Shown here: piece by piece, positions 44,068-55,711 of the stretch
Position numbering within the stretch: the stretch's first letter is position 1
Layout of the letters: each line of letters starts with the position of its first letter
NCBI GenBank assembly: GCA_030015575.1
Contig: CM057342.1
Span: 618,293,348 to 618,357,347, forward strand
DNA length: 64,000 bases
Direction: 5' to 3'
DNA from: Agapanthus africanus
Lineage: Eukaryota; Streptophyta; Magnoliopsida; Asparagales; Amaryllidaceae
Position numbers and translations under genes: made by a program
Notes under the pieces: generated by a model
Seen by the model: only the letters and a program-made list of their open reading frames with translations
The model's database searches: none
What the model was told of the DNA's origin: nothing

Positions 44068-46645
44068 GTTTCACATGTATTTCATATGACTACTTTATTT
44101 TTGTGGTGCTGGGCTGCTTTATTTGTTGGCTGCTCAATCAACACAAATGAGTTTTTCATTGTTTTTTGGACGCTCACATGGGAAGCACGTGAGGCGTTTT
44201 AGCTCTTCTTTTTTGTTTTGTTTTAGACACTCATGTGGGAAACACATGAGGTACTATAATAGTGCTAAGCACTAATTTTGCTCATGTGCGTTTCACGTGA
44301 GACCCCAAGTTCTTCTTCTTTTTAGAGATGTTAATCTCTGTTAATAACATTTTAGTTATTGATGATCATTAAGATTTCTGTTTTGAAGGTCATGGATCAT
44401 TTTTTTTATTGGAGAACTAAGTTCTTCTTTTCCTTTTATAAGAACTAAGTTCTTTATATAGGGTTAAACCCTAATTTCAGAGGAATTAAATTCCCAGAAC
44501 ATATGTTCTTTTTTTTTTCTTTCTTTTTTAACTTAATTCTTTTCTGAATTTTTGATTCTCAAGAACAAGATCTTTCCGATGAGAATTAAATTCTCAACTT
44601 GTGGGAGACTTATCTTGTGGATCTCCGATCCAGAGGAAGAACAAAGTTTTTTGAGAAGGGTTAAACCCTTAGATTGGTAAAATGAGATATTTTGATCTCT
44701 ATGTTTTCTTTACCTAGGGTTTCGAGGAGGAAAGTCTTCTTCTTTTCTTGAGAATTGAATTCTCTGTTGTTTTGGAAGCTTTCATTATTTTTCAGAAGCT
44801 TATGGGGGGGTTCCCTCTCTATGAGACTTGAAGTCTCGGGTCTTTTATATTGTAGATGCAAATTGTTAATTAGTTTTGAGAAAATTTCTCATTGGGAGAT
44901 TCCAATTGATTTAATTGGTCTAAAAATTGATTTAGGGAATTTTACCCATCGTTAGATCTTTGATCCAAATGTTTTTGTTTTACAGAATATGTTTTCTTGT
45001 TTTTAGCAAGATTGGGAAAATATTTTCCCATATACAGAATTTATTCTGTAAAACGGTGATTTTTAATCACCATTGGATTTTTAATCCAAGATTGTTCGGT
45101 TTAAAAGAGCGCAATCTTTCTCTGTTTAGAAAGATATATGAAATATTTTCCATCTAATTGGATTTTTGATCCACCAATTTTCTGTTTAACAGAAAATATT
45201 CTTCTTATTTAGAAGATTAGGGAGATATTTTCCCCCAATAGAATTTAATTCTATGTTTAATCACCGTTGGATCATTGATCCAACGGTTCTCTATTTAACA
45301 GAGATGATCTTTCTCTTTTAGAAAAATCCAGAGAGGTATTTCCCAAGAGTAGAATTTAATTCTATATAAGGAGGCGCCCTCACGTGTTTAACACGTGAGG
45401 CTTATTTAGCTTCTTTCATTTGGCGCCCATATGCCTTGCATATTTGCGCTCACGTGTTTAACACGTGACGTCAATTTGGCCTTTGGCCATTTACTTTTAA
45501 TACTCATATGCTTTACATACAAAATAGAATTTAATTCTATGCATAGAATTTAACTCTATCTGAAGCTATTGCTTCAAAAGGGTGTTCTCACGTATTTAAC
45601 ATGTGACCCCTGTATGGTTTTTTTCGTGTTTATATGCTTTTACACATAGGCGCTCACATGTTTAACGCGTGAGGCCTATATAGTCTTTAATTGTTTGGTT
45701 GCAACACTTATATACTCTGCATATAAGCTCTCACGTGTTTAACACATGAGGATTGTGTGGTGGGTAATTCTCTCCCCTTTTATGAGGGAACAAATGCCCA
45801 CCAGCGTTGCTCTCACGTGGTTTGCACATGAGTGCAACGCTGTCCATCTTTACCACCGTTGGATTGTTTGGGGGGAATGGGAAGTTGAACCGCTCCCATT
45901 ACGTCTTATAAATGAGGCCTTTGGCCCTTGAGATGACCAATATTTTTTCATCTTCCTCTTTGACTCTTTTCTTGAGAATTAATTCTCATTTTAAAGCTTA
46001 GATCTCTGCCCACAGAACTCCTTTTGATCAGAGTTAAACTCTGCCAAAAATTTTTGGTAAGGCTGGACATAATTTATCTCTTAAGAAACTTTTTCTCTTG
46101 TTTTTGATTTTAAATCCATTAGCAGAGCTTGGCTCTTCTCTTAGAGATCTTTAAAAAAACTCTTTTTTTAGTAGACCATAGGTCTTGAATCAATGGTCGT
46201 TCTTGAGAATCATTCGTTCTCTTTGTTAGGGTTTTACCTTATCATTGATCCTGATCTTTGAGGATCTTTGGAATTTAATTCCGTTTTCTTTGTTTCCTAT
46301 CATGGGGATTTCTGGGATTTAATCCCATTATTGGAGGAATTTAATTCCATTTTCTTGCAGAGCTCAGCTCTGAATTTTTGAAACTCAGGGAATTTTATCC
46401 CCTTTACTGTTTTTGAGTATTTATTTTTAAAAAAATCCTTTCTTTACAGATTTGAATCTGTTGTTATTTTAACAGAACTCGCTTTCTTTTGGGGATACAG
46501 GGAGTTTTTAACTCCACTGTTCATTTAATGAGGATCCTTTTAGATTCTCACAATGGGCACATGTCTCATCATTGACGAACCGCCATTTTGATTTCGTGGG
46601 GTCCACTTGCTTTTTAGTTAGCGGTCCCATAAGACCAACCCATAC
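44068..46645 (-). repeat. Tat B 3' LTR
   Basis: It matches the Tat A LTR in layout: a GGACCCCAC/ATCATTGA-like start next to the polypurine tract, CCCTATATAAAG at 44452-44463 (- strand), dense micro-palindromes and CACGTG hairpins. It is cut at its 3' end by the Tekay element. No gene is present in these 2.6 kb. Confidence 0.65.
44180..45760 (-). promoter_or_regulatory. CACGTG hairpins and TATA box in Tat B LTR
   Basis: Hairpins such as CTCACGTGTTTAACACGTGAGG (within 45371-45395, and copies near 45450, 45590 and 45730), CACATGGGAAGCACGTGAGG near 44178, and CTCATGTGGGAAACACATGAG near 44228. The TATA box TATATAAA is at 44453-44460 on the - strand. The box cores match those in the Tat A LTR, although the surrounding sequence differs. 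Confidence 0.55.
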
Positions 46646-46655
46646 TTTTTGTTGA

Positions 46656-46680
46656 CTTTTGTTTTGTTCCCTTCTTTAGG
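46656..46680. promoter_or_regulatory. Polypurine tract of Tat B; also antisense 3' splice-like site
   Basis: On the - strand AAAGAAGGGAACAAAAC borders the LTR as the plus-strand primer site. On the + strand the same bases read GTTTTGTTCCCTTCTTTAG followed by GTACAATG, a pyrimidine tract and AG five bases before the antisense ATG (46685). Confidence 0.6.
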
Positions 46681-46684
46681 TACA

Positions 46685-49516
46685 ATGTCCTCCATTCCCT
46701 ACTTCCTTTATACATGCTCAGAGGTTGCTTTCTCACAATCGCTGTCAGACGAAGAAGTGATGGCTATGATTAAGAATCATGATAAGGACAAAAGAGCGTT
46801 TTTCTATAGAGTGTCTAGTACGGTCATATCATAAGGGGCCGTCGCAATTTTACGTGTGGAATACCGACGGAACCCATTCGTTCAATTTCGTTTATGGAGC
46901 GTCCGCGTACTGCCTATGCAGTGGAGGCAGTTAATTAGACTCCTGAAGGCCGACTTGAGCCATCAACGACATGGATTCCCAATCAGCCCTTGGTAGCTAT
47001 CGACTTTCTGGGACGTTGGATATGCCAAGGCGAAGCTCGATCTTAGGGCCAGGTCTACAAGATAAGCGTCATTCCATGGAATCTAGTGGGCTACCTTCCT
47101 TAGGACCGTTATATTCTCTCCTCCCAACGCTCCCTTTTGCAGAAGGTGGGATTATACCTGGCGGTGTACGCATCTTTGTTCTATTATCATGCTCCTCACG
47201 TTTGGTGGGTTAAAGCCTTTTTGAACCAATAGAATCTTCTAATGCACGCGTTCCTACTGGGGGATCGCGAAGTTTCCATTTTGCCGGAGGAATTCTGAGA
47301 AATTTTGGGACTGCCAATTAGGGGAGAACACTACGAAGAATTATTACCCCATGACGAGTATGTTTTTGCTATGGTGCTAGCCATGCATGAAGGCTTGACA
47401 ACTGAGAATGTTGTTCAGCACAAGCATCCAAGTTTAATCAACGCCTTAGGTATTTTTGAGAGCCTGTTCGTGGTATCAGAAGGACAAGGTGTTAGTTTTG
47501 ATTCTTTCATCGCTTTCTTTCTTCATAAAGATTCTCTATCCAAGAAAGCTCCAAAATTTGCGAAGGTCGAGAATCCCTTTGGATTTGGCCTGGAGAAATT
47601 GCCGGCTAAGGAAGAAGAACTGCCGCAATTTTATATCCCAAATTCGTCAGCCGTGACTTTTGATGCGATTGATGCTCCTGGTATGGACGAGGAAACATCT
47701 TTGTAGGCTTCATCAGTCTCTGGCTCAGCTGGTTTGCTATGCCAATACACCGTTATTTAATGAGAGCCTCCGTCTTCTACCCTGCATATCACATATCCGA
47801 AGGAGCACGATTGGCTATTGGCGTTGCAGGGTTATCACACCTGTATCACGGCTTAAGCACTGCAGCCAACACTTCAAATCTAGGTGCAGACACCGTGAAC
47901 TTCTCCCTCCATTACTTCACGTCCTAGATCGAGATGCACGTGTTATGCGCATTTTCTGTGCACCGTCGGCCTGATTTTTATCGGTCATATACATTCCCAC
48001 GAGTCATGAGATTGGTTGATGCCTCCGCTCCTGATCCGACTCAGTTAGGGGCTTTGCGTGTGTTACTTAACCCGTATTCTAACAAAGGTGGCATGGTTTT
48101 CAACGATCGGGTCCTTTCTGCGCCAGCGGGGCCTATTTAGCAGTTATTTGATTTGTTGAAGAATGGGGCGCCAGTTTTAAAACACAAGGAAATAATGCAT
48201 CCATATTCAATCAGGCTGGGATACTTAGTGTTCCAATTAAATGATGCCGCTCTCTTCATGCGGTATAATCCGCATCGCTTCACCCAACAGTTGGGTTATA
48301 ACCAGGGTGTCCCCCTTGAAGATTTTTTAGTCGAGCCTACTCCCTCGCCGGGGATTGCCCGTGATGCTATTCATCATTTCATGAGGCTAAATACCGGTTC
48401 CCTCTTCATGATCCCCAAGCCTGACTACATTCCAAGGCCCGTGGGACCCTTCAAAGGCCGGTATCATCACCGTGTTAGTCCTATTATCTCAGAGGAGAGA
48501 CGGGTACTTTTTGAGTGTAAGGTCCCTACTCCTACCCTAGCCATCAATGCTCCGTTTCAATCATGGTCGGTCGTTCACCCTCCTTTGAAGGACAGCGATT
48601 CAGTGCTTATTCCAAAAGCTGCTCGAACAGAGTCGGTCCCCCGTACTGCTGGTATGCTGGTTTGCATTGGAACCGGTGTAGAGACTCTTGATAAGGAACA
48701 AGCAGCGGCGTCATCAAAGTCGGATCCCGCAGATGAGATTGGGCAGCACCTTGCAAAAGTGCCGAAGGAGAGGAAGCGTCCTTCTACCGGTACTAGCTCG
48801 GGCCCTAAAAAGAGAAAGAAATCGGCCGGCCATTTACTCGATACTTTGCCCGAGTTTGAACCTCTCACTCATGATGAACCTATGTCTGCACATGAACCGG
48901 ACGATGGTCTTCTCTTTCCTAAAACATCTGCCGATGAGGCCACTCAGCTGGCCAAAGACTTGAAGCAATCACAGGATGAAATCGAAAACGTGCGCCCAAG
49001 AAGGGAGGCTTACCCTTGTTGAGTTCCATGATGTTGACCCGGCTCCTTCTTTATTACCCGTAGTTCCTTTAACGCTGGCAGAAGAACGAGCTCTTAAACA
49101 GCCAATATCAGCCGCTTCTAAAGACGAGTCTGTTCTGAAGGCGGGTAGGGATTTATCTTCGATTGAAGCCCGACGAGCGCGAATAACCAGAAAAGCACAG
49201 CGGCTCGAAAAGGCTATACTTCAGGCTCCCGGGCGTATCGGTATGTACCTTTTACATCCTTCTCAGTAAACGATTTATATAGCTTTCATATCGTATTCGT
49301 CTTTACACTTTTTTCTTTTGTAGGGCCTTCCATGGCGAGCGCAGTTTCGAGCCCAGATCGTGCCCTAGAGCCTCCAGTGATGACTTTTATTCCTTCAGCG
49401 GAGGTTGCCGGACCAGTTATAAATTCTGTAAATATTTCTATTGGTGCACCGGAGGATGTAGAGGAGATTCCTGAGGCTGATATCCCTTCGTTCCAAAATT
49501 AACGAAGTATTAAAGG

Positions 49517-49564
<48 letters not shown>

Positions 49565-50658
49565 TAATGACTTTTCCACATGTCCGACCCTTTCTTTCTC
49601 TCTGAATTGCGGGAGTTGGCGTCCTCTATTGTAGATTGTTCTCTGGAGGAAACCTTCTTGCGTTTACTTAACATGGCGGCCCCACACGCTATACCCCTCA
49701 GCACATCGTCCTTTCCTCTAGCTAAGGTTGGTATTCCTTTGCTTTCCGTATTATATTTTCATAATGATACTGACATGGTCTTTGCTTTAAACCACAGTCC
49801 TTCAGGCTGATGACGAAGTTTAAGTTCTTGATGGGCTTGGGGATTTCTCAGAGTTGCCTTCTGTGGCCATGGGTAAGTGACGCTTTAGCCCTGGTATTCT
49901 TTTACTTATCCCCCGTGCAGAAAGGCGACTAACCATACATGTATCTTTCACAGTTTTGCTAACCCTGACTCCACTAAAGTCCCATATTTTCATGCCGCTG
50001 GGCCTTTATGCTAGACGTATGTCTGAGAGAATGGCGAAACAAAGTATTCATTCACGGGCAACACTTATTGAGGATCTCCGTGCTGGCACTTCCTTTATGG
50101 CAGAGGAATTTGCTGTCGAAGCTAATGCTTCTTTGTCTTTCCTTGCTACCTACTATGACAAGGCGCTGGTGCGTACTTGGGTTGAGTATTGCCATCAAGT
50201 GGAGGCTTCTTTGCATGGAGTCGAATGCGCACGTCATCTCTCTGATATCTTATCTGTAAATGCCAGCTTACATGAACGGATTGATCGGTGTGCTTCCAAC
50301 CTCCTATCTTGTGAGAAAAGACTCAATCGGAAATTTCGGAGAGGGAGTTGGATTCGAAGGCTTTAGGAGAACTCCAAGCTCAGCTCACAACTAAAACTAC
50401 TCGGGCCTTTGAAATTTGGCGAGTTCTTCAAGAGATAATTACGGAGCTAGTGGCTCTCAATAAAATTGTCACTTTTATGCGCAAAATGGTTGAGAGTCAC
50501 AAGACCGCCGAGAAGGAGCTTGAGCATCGGTTTTCTTTGTATCATCAACAATAAGTACAGGCAGGGGCTCAGCTTGCGGCGCTGCTAGAGCTTGAGGCGG
50601 AGGTTCAGTGGAAAAATGATGATCTATCTGGCTTATTGAACTGTCCACCGTCTTAAAA
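46685..50658 (+). pseudogene. Antisense gene in Tat B: plant mobile domain + nuclear signal + coiled coil
   Basis: Homologue of the Tat A antisense gene, opposite to Tat B pol. It starts MSSIPYFLYTCSEVAFSQ at 46685, next to the polypurine tract. The plant mobile domain part (46900-48450) has GLPIRGEHYEELLPHDEYVF, HKHPSLINALGIFE, SVFYPAYHISEGARLAIG and AALFMRYNPHRFTQQLGYNQ, each with a close counterpart in Tat A. PKKRKKS near 48810 is a likely nuclear localisation signal. After that come acidic linkers and a coiled coil (about 50080-50600). Intron-like segments include 49241-49323 (GTATGT to TTTGTAG). AATAAA follows at about 50717. The copy has several breaks. Biochemical function is unknown. 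Confidence 0.7.
49516..49562. repeat. (TA)n microsatellite
   Basis: A perfect TA run of about 46 bp, inside a probable intron of the Tat B antisense gene. Confidence 0.95.
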
Positions 50659-50781
50659 TTTTTGTCGCTGTATATTTTTTCTTCTTTTTTGTATCTTGTA
50701 TTCATTTTGGTTTATGAATAAAAGACATTTTATTTCATGCTTGCACCTCTCTATCTTTTAATGTCTTGATTCGGCGTGAAG

Positions 50782-50890
50782 TAGTTTATGTACTCATTTC
50801 GGAGTTTGTAGTTTATTCACTCATTTCGGAGTTTGTAGTTTATATACTTATTTCGGAGTTTGTAGTTTATGTACTCATTTCAGAGTGTTT
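50782..50890 (+). repeat. 27 bp tandem repeat, four copies
   Basis: CATTTCGGAGTTTGTAGTTTA recurs every 27 bases (anchor ATTTCGG at 50796, 50823, 50850 and, changed, 50877). It encodes a repeating LISEFVVYV peptide by chance because 27 is a multiple of three. It lies just past the antisense gene end. Confidence 0.85.
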
Positions 50891-53357
50891 TTTAGTTTAC
50901 CTCCTTTGGGTTTACAGACAAACTTGTCCTAACGTTGTATGTAGATAACCCCCATTCTTTACGACAGGGGTCCGTTAGGTTTATGGTACTAGGGTTTTAG
51001 TCCGTGGTACCGTCACATTGGCTGATATATTCCTCGATATGCAGTTTTTAAGCCGCTGTTCGAGTAGCCCCGCGACTGTCGTGTTTCTGATCCCTTCGGG
51101 GGCTGGACAAGACGTCTTCGAGTAATCTCCTTAAATCATATTACCGTCGAAAAAGCAAGCGTTAGGAATTTTCCATGACGCTTTTTACTTAAGGTTAGGC
51201 TCAATTTGGAGCCCCAATGAGTTATAACCGCACCCTTCTGGGGCGGGATGATCTCCAATAGTCTTTTAGGCTTTATATGAGTTGCCGTAAAGGCCCGAAG
51301 CTGGGAATATGCCGTCACTTCGTTTTTTGCTTTGACGATGTCAAGCCAATTCTTTGCTAAAATAGGGTAGACATTTGTAGGACCTCTATGCTGTATGTAT
51401 TGCAATTGAAGTCCGGAGCTAGGAATATGCCATTGCTCGAATTTCATTTGATAGTTGCGTTCGCATCATTCTGAAATGAGGAGGAACGTCGAGATAGTCT
51501 TTATGTTGTATATGAACCATTAAGACTTGGAGTTAGGATTTTTCCATTACTCCATTTTTGTTTCGACCCTTGGGTCGTTCTTATTTGACGGTGACGTTGC
51601 GTCTGCATTCTTTTGGAATGAGAAGGAACGCCTGGATAGTCTCTAGGTTGTATATGAACCGTCAAGACTTGGTTCTCCTTTTGGCGAAGCGTGGTAGGAG
51701 ATATGGCCCCTTTCATTCATTTGTGCCATGGAACGTATACAAGATTCAATATGGACATACTTGAAGGGCAGTGGAAATTTTATTTTATTTTATTTTTTAT
51801 TTCTTCGATACTCTATCTTTTCAGTTTTTCATATCGCGCAAGTCGCGATTGCCCAATCATTTCGGCTATTTTTCGCGGTGTCCAATCATTTCGGCTATAT
51901 TTTTTTTATTTACTTACTTCTTTTTATTGCGAGTTGCCCGAACATTTCGGCCTCTTTTTTTTATATGCATATTTTGCTCGCTAATTTTTGTCGCGGGTTG
52001 AGGACTTGGTCATGATACCCATTGTGGCATCAGCATCGCTGCAACTGGAATATTACCAGGAGCGAATCATCATTTGCCATGAGAGAACTTAAAATTTGAT
52101 ACCTATTTAGGCATCAGCATCACTTCAACTGGGATATTGCCAGGAACGAATCATCATTTTCCCTTGTCGATTTCAACAAAGTTAGCTTAGTAAACAGGGT
52201 TAGGATCCTGTCGGCTAAGGCTTTTTTGACTTTTATGAGCCGTAAGGGCCTCATAAAGGTATTTCTCCCTACGAGTCGTGAGGATCTCATAGGTGTGTTT
52301 TCTCCTCAGAAATCGTGGGGATTCCTAAGTGATATTTTCCCTCGTAAGTTATAAGGATCTTACAAGAGTGTTTTCTCCTTATAAGTCGAGAGGACATACA
52401 AGTGTCGTTCACCACATCGGGATATTTCTTGCCATTGGTGGAACTTGGTGGGGGGATATTTATTTATGCCCGTGGATTGTATACAAGAGTCGATATTGGA
52501 CCACTTGTAGGGCAGCGATAGCTTAGAAAACAGGTTTAGATCTGTTGCCTAAGGCTTTTGAATTCTATAAGCCGTGAGGGTCTCATAGGGGGAGTTCTCA
52601 TTATAAGTCGTGAGGATCTCGCAAGTGTGATTTCTTCTTAGGGATCGTGGGGACTCCTAATTTTGTTGCTCCTTTGTGAGTCATAAGGATATCACGTAGG
52701 TTTTTTTTCCTGAGATCGTGCCTTTTCTGGTTTTCGCGAAGCTCGCTGGCAGTCCTGTTGTTTTTAGTCACGGTACCCTTTCGGGTTTTCATCTGTACCC
52801 ATTTCGCTTGTGGACATACCGTTTTTTTACGATGGAATTCTCGAGAGTAGTTTCGCCGCAGGTGCCCATCTGTTTATCGGTGGGACTTGGGGGTGGCTCC
52901 AATGGTAGAGTAGCTGTGCGCCCAGTGGGATTTGAGTTGCAACCTTTGCAATATAGATCTCAAAGGAGTATATCGCCATATTTGGGGCGATGCGCTAGTT
53001 TAGGGACGTTCCGGTCCATTATTGCCATGTTTGAGACGAATTTTTAGTTTAAGGACTTTTCGGTCCATTATCACCATGTTTGAGGCGACATTTTAGTTTA
53101 GGGACATCTCGGTCCGTTATCGCCATGTTTGAGGTGAAGTTTTAGCTTAGGGACATCTCGGTCCGGCATTCCCATTTTGGGGACGAATGTTAGTTTAGAG
53201 ACATCTTGGTCCGTTGTTAGTTTAGGGACATCTCGGTCCGTTGTCGCCGTTTTTGAGGCGATGGAGCTTTTTGGATACTACTCTCGGAGTTCTGATTTAG
53301 GAAGATAGCGAGCGGACACAAGCATCGTCATCTATCATTGACCTAAGTTATGACTCT
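50891..53357 (-). repeat. Tat B 3' UTR repeat region
   Basis: Gene-free 2.5 kb. It holds degenerate units of about 135-150 bp with a GAAGCTGGGAATATGCC-like core (51140-51680), three AATCATTTCGGCTATTT copies (51850-51960), two AATATTACCAGGAGCGAATC segments (52045-52160), about nine hairpin repeats (52220-52720), one copy of the CCCTTTCGGGTTTTCATC segment (52780-52830) and 24 bp core repeats near 53000-53250. The order mirrors the Tat A 3' UTR but without the 170 bp and 72 bp arrays. Confidence 0.7.
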
Positions 53358-54870
53358 TCAAGCGTAGTATTTTTTGAAGAATCGGCCGTTTATTGGCCGG
53401 AAGGATCTTTCGCCATCCATATCCATGAGCAGGTAGGCTCCACCTTGATAGACTTTGTCTATGATGTATGGGCTTTCATAGTTCAGCTCAAACCTCACCC
53501 GTTTTGCACGATTGGGGATCATTGGCCTTTTGACGACTAATACGAGTTCACCTTAGCGAAATGTTCTCGTCCTAGTCAGTTTTTCGTATGGCCGTATCAT
53601 CCTAGCCTTATAAGCCTCTAGGTTTTGCTGTGCTATAAGGCAAGTTTCATCGAGGGCATCGAGCTCCTTAAGCCAAAGATGAGCATTTTCTTCATCTATC
53701 AGCTCGTATCGAACCGCTATTCATAAAGAAGTGAGTTCTATTTCCAAGGGGAGCACTGCTTCCGTGCCAAACACCAATGCGTATGGTGTTATATTCATGG
53801 TCGTCTTGAACGTTTTTCGGTATGCCCAGAGAGCTTCGTGCAGCCTTTCATGCCAGTCTTTTTTGTTTCTATACACTGTTTTCTTTATAATCTTTATCAA
53901 GATCTTGTTGAAATTTTCAGCTAGACCGTTTTCCCGAGGATTATAGACTGAAGAGTATCTCCAATCTATTTTATATTGTTGTGCGAAGCGGCTTATTTTA
54001 TGACTTCTATAAGTTGGCCCATTATCCGAGATAATTCATCGCGGGGTGACGAACCGATAGATGACATGGGTTCTGAAGAAATGGAGGGTATTCTCCGTCT
54101 TCACCCCCTTAATGGTACTGCTTCTGCCCACTTAGAGAAGTAATCGGTCGTTACCAATATAAACCGATGGCCTTTGGACGATGCTGGTTCAATGGGGCCA
54201 ATTATATCGGTTCCCCACATTTCGAACGGCCAGCTAGCCACTGTTGGGTGTAGCCGATTTGGATGTTGGTGGATGAAGTCCCCGTGAATTTGGCATGAGT
54301 GACACTTCTTCGCATATTCGAGGCAATCCAGAATCATTGTGGACCAATAGTAACCCATTCTTTTTATCTTCCGCTTCATCTTTGGTCTAGCTTGGTGAGA
54401 GCTGCAGAGTCCGTCATGAGTTTCTTGGAAGACTTTCTTTGCTTCCTCCAGCCCCAGGCATCTTAACCATAAACAATCAAATGATCTCTTATATCGAGTA
54501 TCATTGACAAAGGCGAAAGACAGAGCTCGTTTCATGAGTTGATGTCTAGACGACGCATCTTCGGGCGTTCGTTGGGACTTAAAGTAGTCTATAAAGACTT
54601 TCCTCCAATCCTTGACCTTTTCTTCGTCCTTTATTTGAAGGGCTACTTGTCCAGTCACTTCTTTTCTTTCGGATGGCTCTATTAGGTCTTCCGAAGATAT
54701 ATCTATTGGCGTGAAAACCCTGCAGCTTTGCACAATGATCTTTATGTCATCGAGGTCTTCATCGGCCAGTTCCTTAGCTAATTTGGCCAACGCGTCCTCC
54801 TTTCTATTTTCCGCACACGGTATATTCTCCAAGATATAGGAAGAGATATGTGTTAGCAGTTGCTGCACTC
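53358..54870 (-). pseudogene. Tat B integrase
   Basis: Homologous to Tat A 14540-15974. The best-kept part (54101-54868) has LAKLAKELADEDLDDIKIIV, the zinc-binding HDGLCSSHQ...CHSCQIH region, and WPFEMWGTDIIGPIEPASS with the first catalytic Asp. The C-terminal part ends NGRFFKKYYA near 53358. Broken in several places. Confidence 0.8.
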
Positions 54871-55710
54871 TTTCTCCATACTTTATTAGTTATGGCTTAC
54901 ATGTCTGATAGTTGCCATTTACTTGGCTGAAGATCAGCTGGGAGTTTCCATATATGAAGAGGTCTTTGATTCCCATGTTGATAGCGATCTCGAGACCTGC
55001 TATCAAAGCTTCATATTCAGCCTCATTATTAGTCCTTAGCTCTGTTAAGGAGATGGCATAACGTAATATCTCTCCTTACGGAGTCACGAAGATAAGGCCC
55101 ATCCCGGCTTTGATTATGGGGGTGTTTTGCTTTCGCTGCTTCATGTAAGATGCTCTATCGAAGTAGAGTTCCCATTGGGAATCATTTTCTTCTTTTCTTG
55201 TATCAAATGCATGTTCATCTGGCAACTCGCAATTTAAGGGGGTGTCAGCCAGTATCGGATGCTCCGCAAGAAAGTCGGCAATGGCCTATCCTTTTACTGC
55301 TTTGAGGGGACGATACGTTATCGAGAACTCCATCAGGAGTAGGGCCCATTTGGTGAGCCTTTTTGTTAGTATGGCCATCGACATCAGATATTTGAGAGGA
55401 TCCACCTTTGATACGAGATGAACCTCATATGCCAAGGCGTAATGTCTGAGCTTCGTTATTGCGAAGATTAGTGCCAGGCAATGCTTTTTGATGGGGGAAT
55501 AGTTGTTTTCTGCCCCCAGGAGAACTCAACTCAAATAGTACAGAGCTCTCTACTTTCTCTGATCATTCTCTTGTGCCCACAATGCTCCTAGAGAACCCTC
55601 AAGGGCCGTTCTATATAGGATAAGGGGTTTTCCCTTAACCGGAGCGGTCAATACCGGCGGATTTTGCAGGTATTTCTTGATTTCGTCCAGTGTGTTTTGG
55701 CACTTTTGAT
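54870..55710 (-). pseudogene. Tat B RNase H and archaeal-type RNase H
   Basis: The - strand shows the TNNEAEYEALIAGLEIA-like block near 55000 (archaeal-type RNase H) and, near 55440-55500, the AEnYSPIKKHCLALIFAITK-like block of the Ty3 RNase H. The order is the same as in Tat A. Decayed. Confidence 0.7.
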
Positions 55711-55711
55711 C

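Noticed and set aside
50782-50890. Regular short repeats that could be mistaken for a CRISPR array
   Set aside because: The 27 bp units are contiguous with no spacers and sit in a plant retrotransposon.
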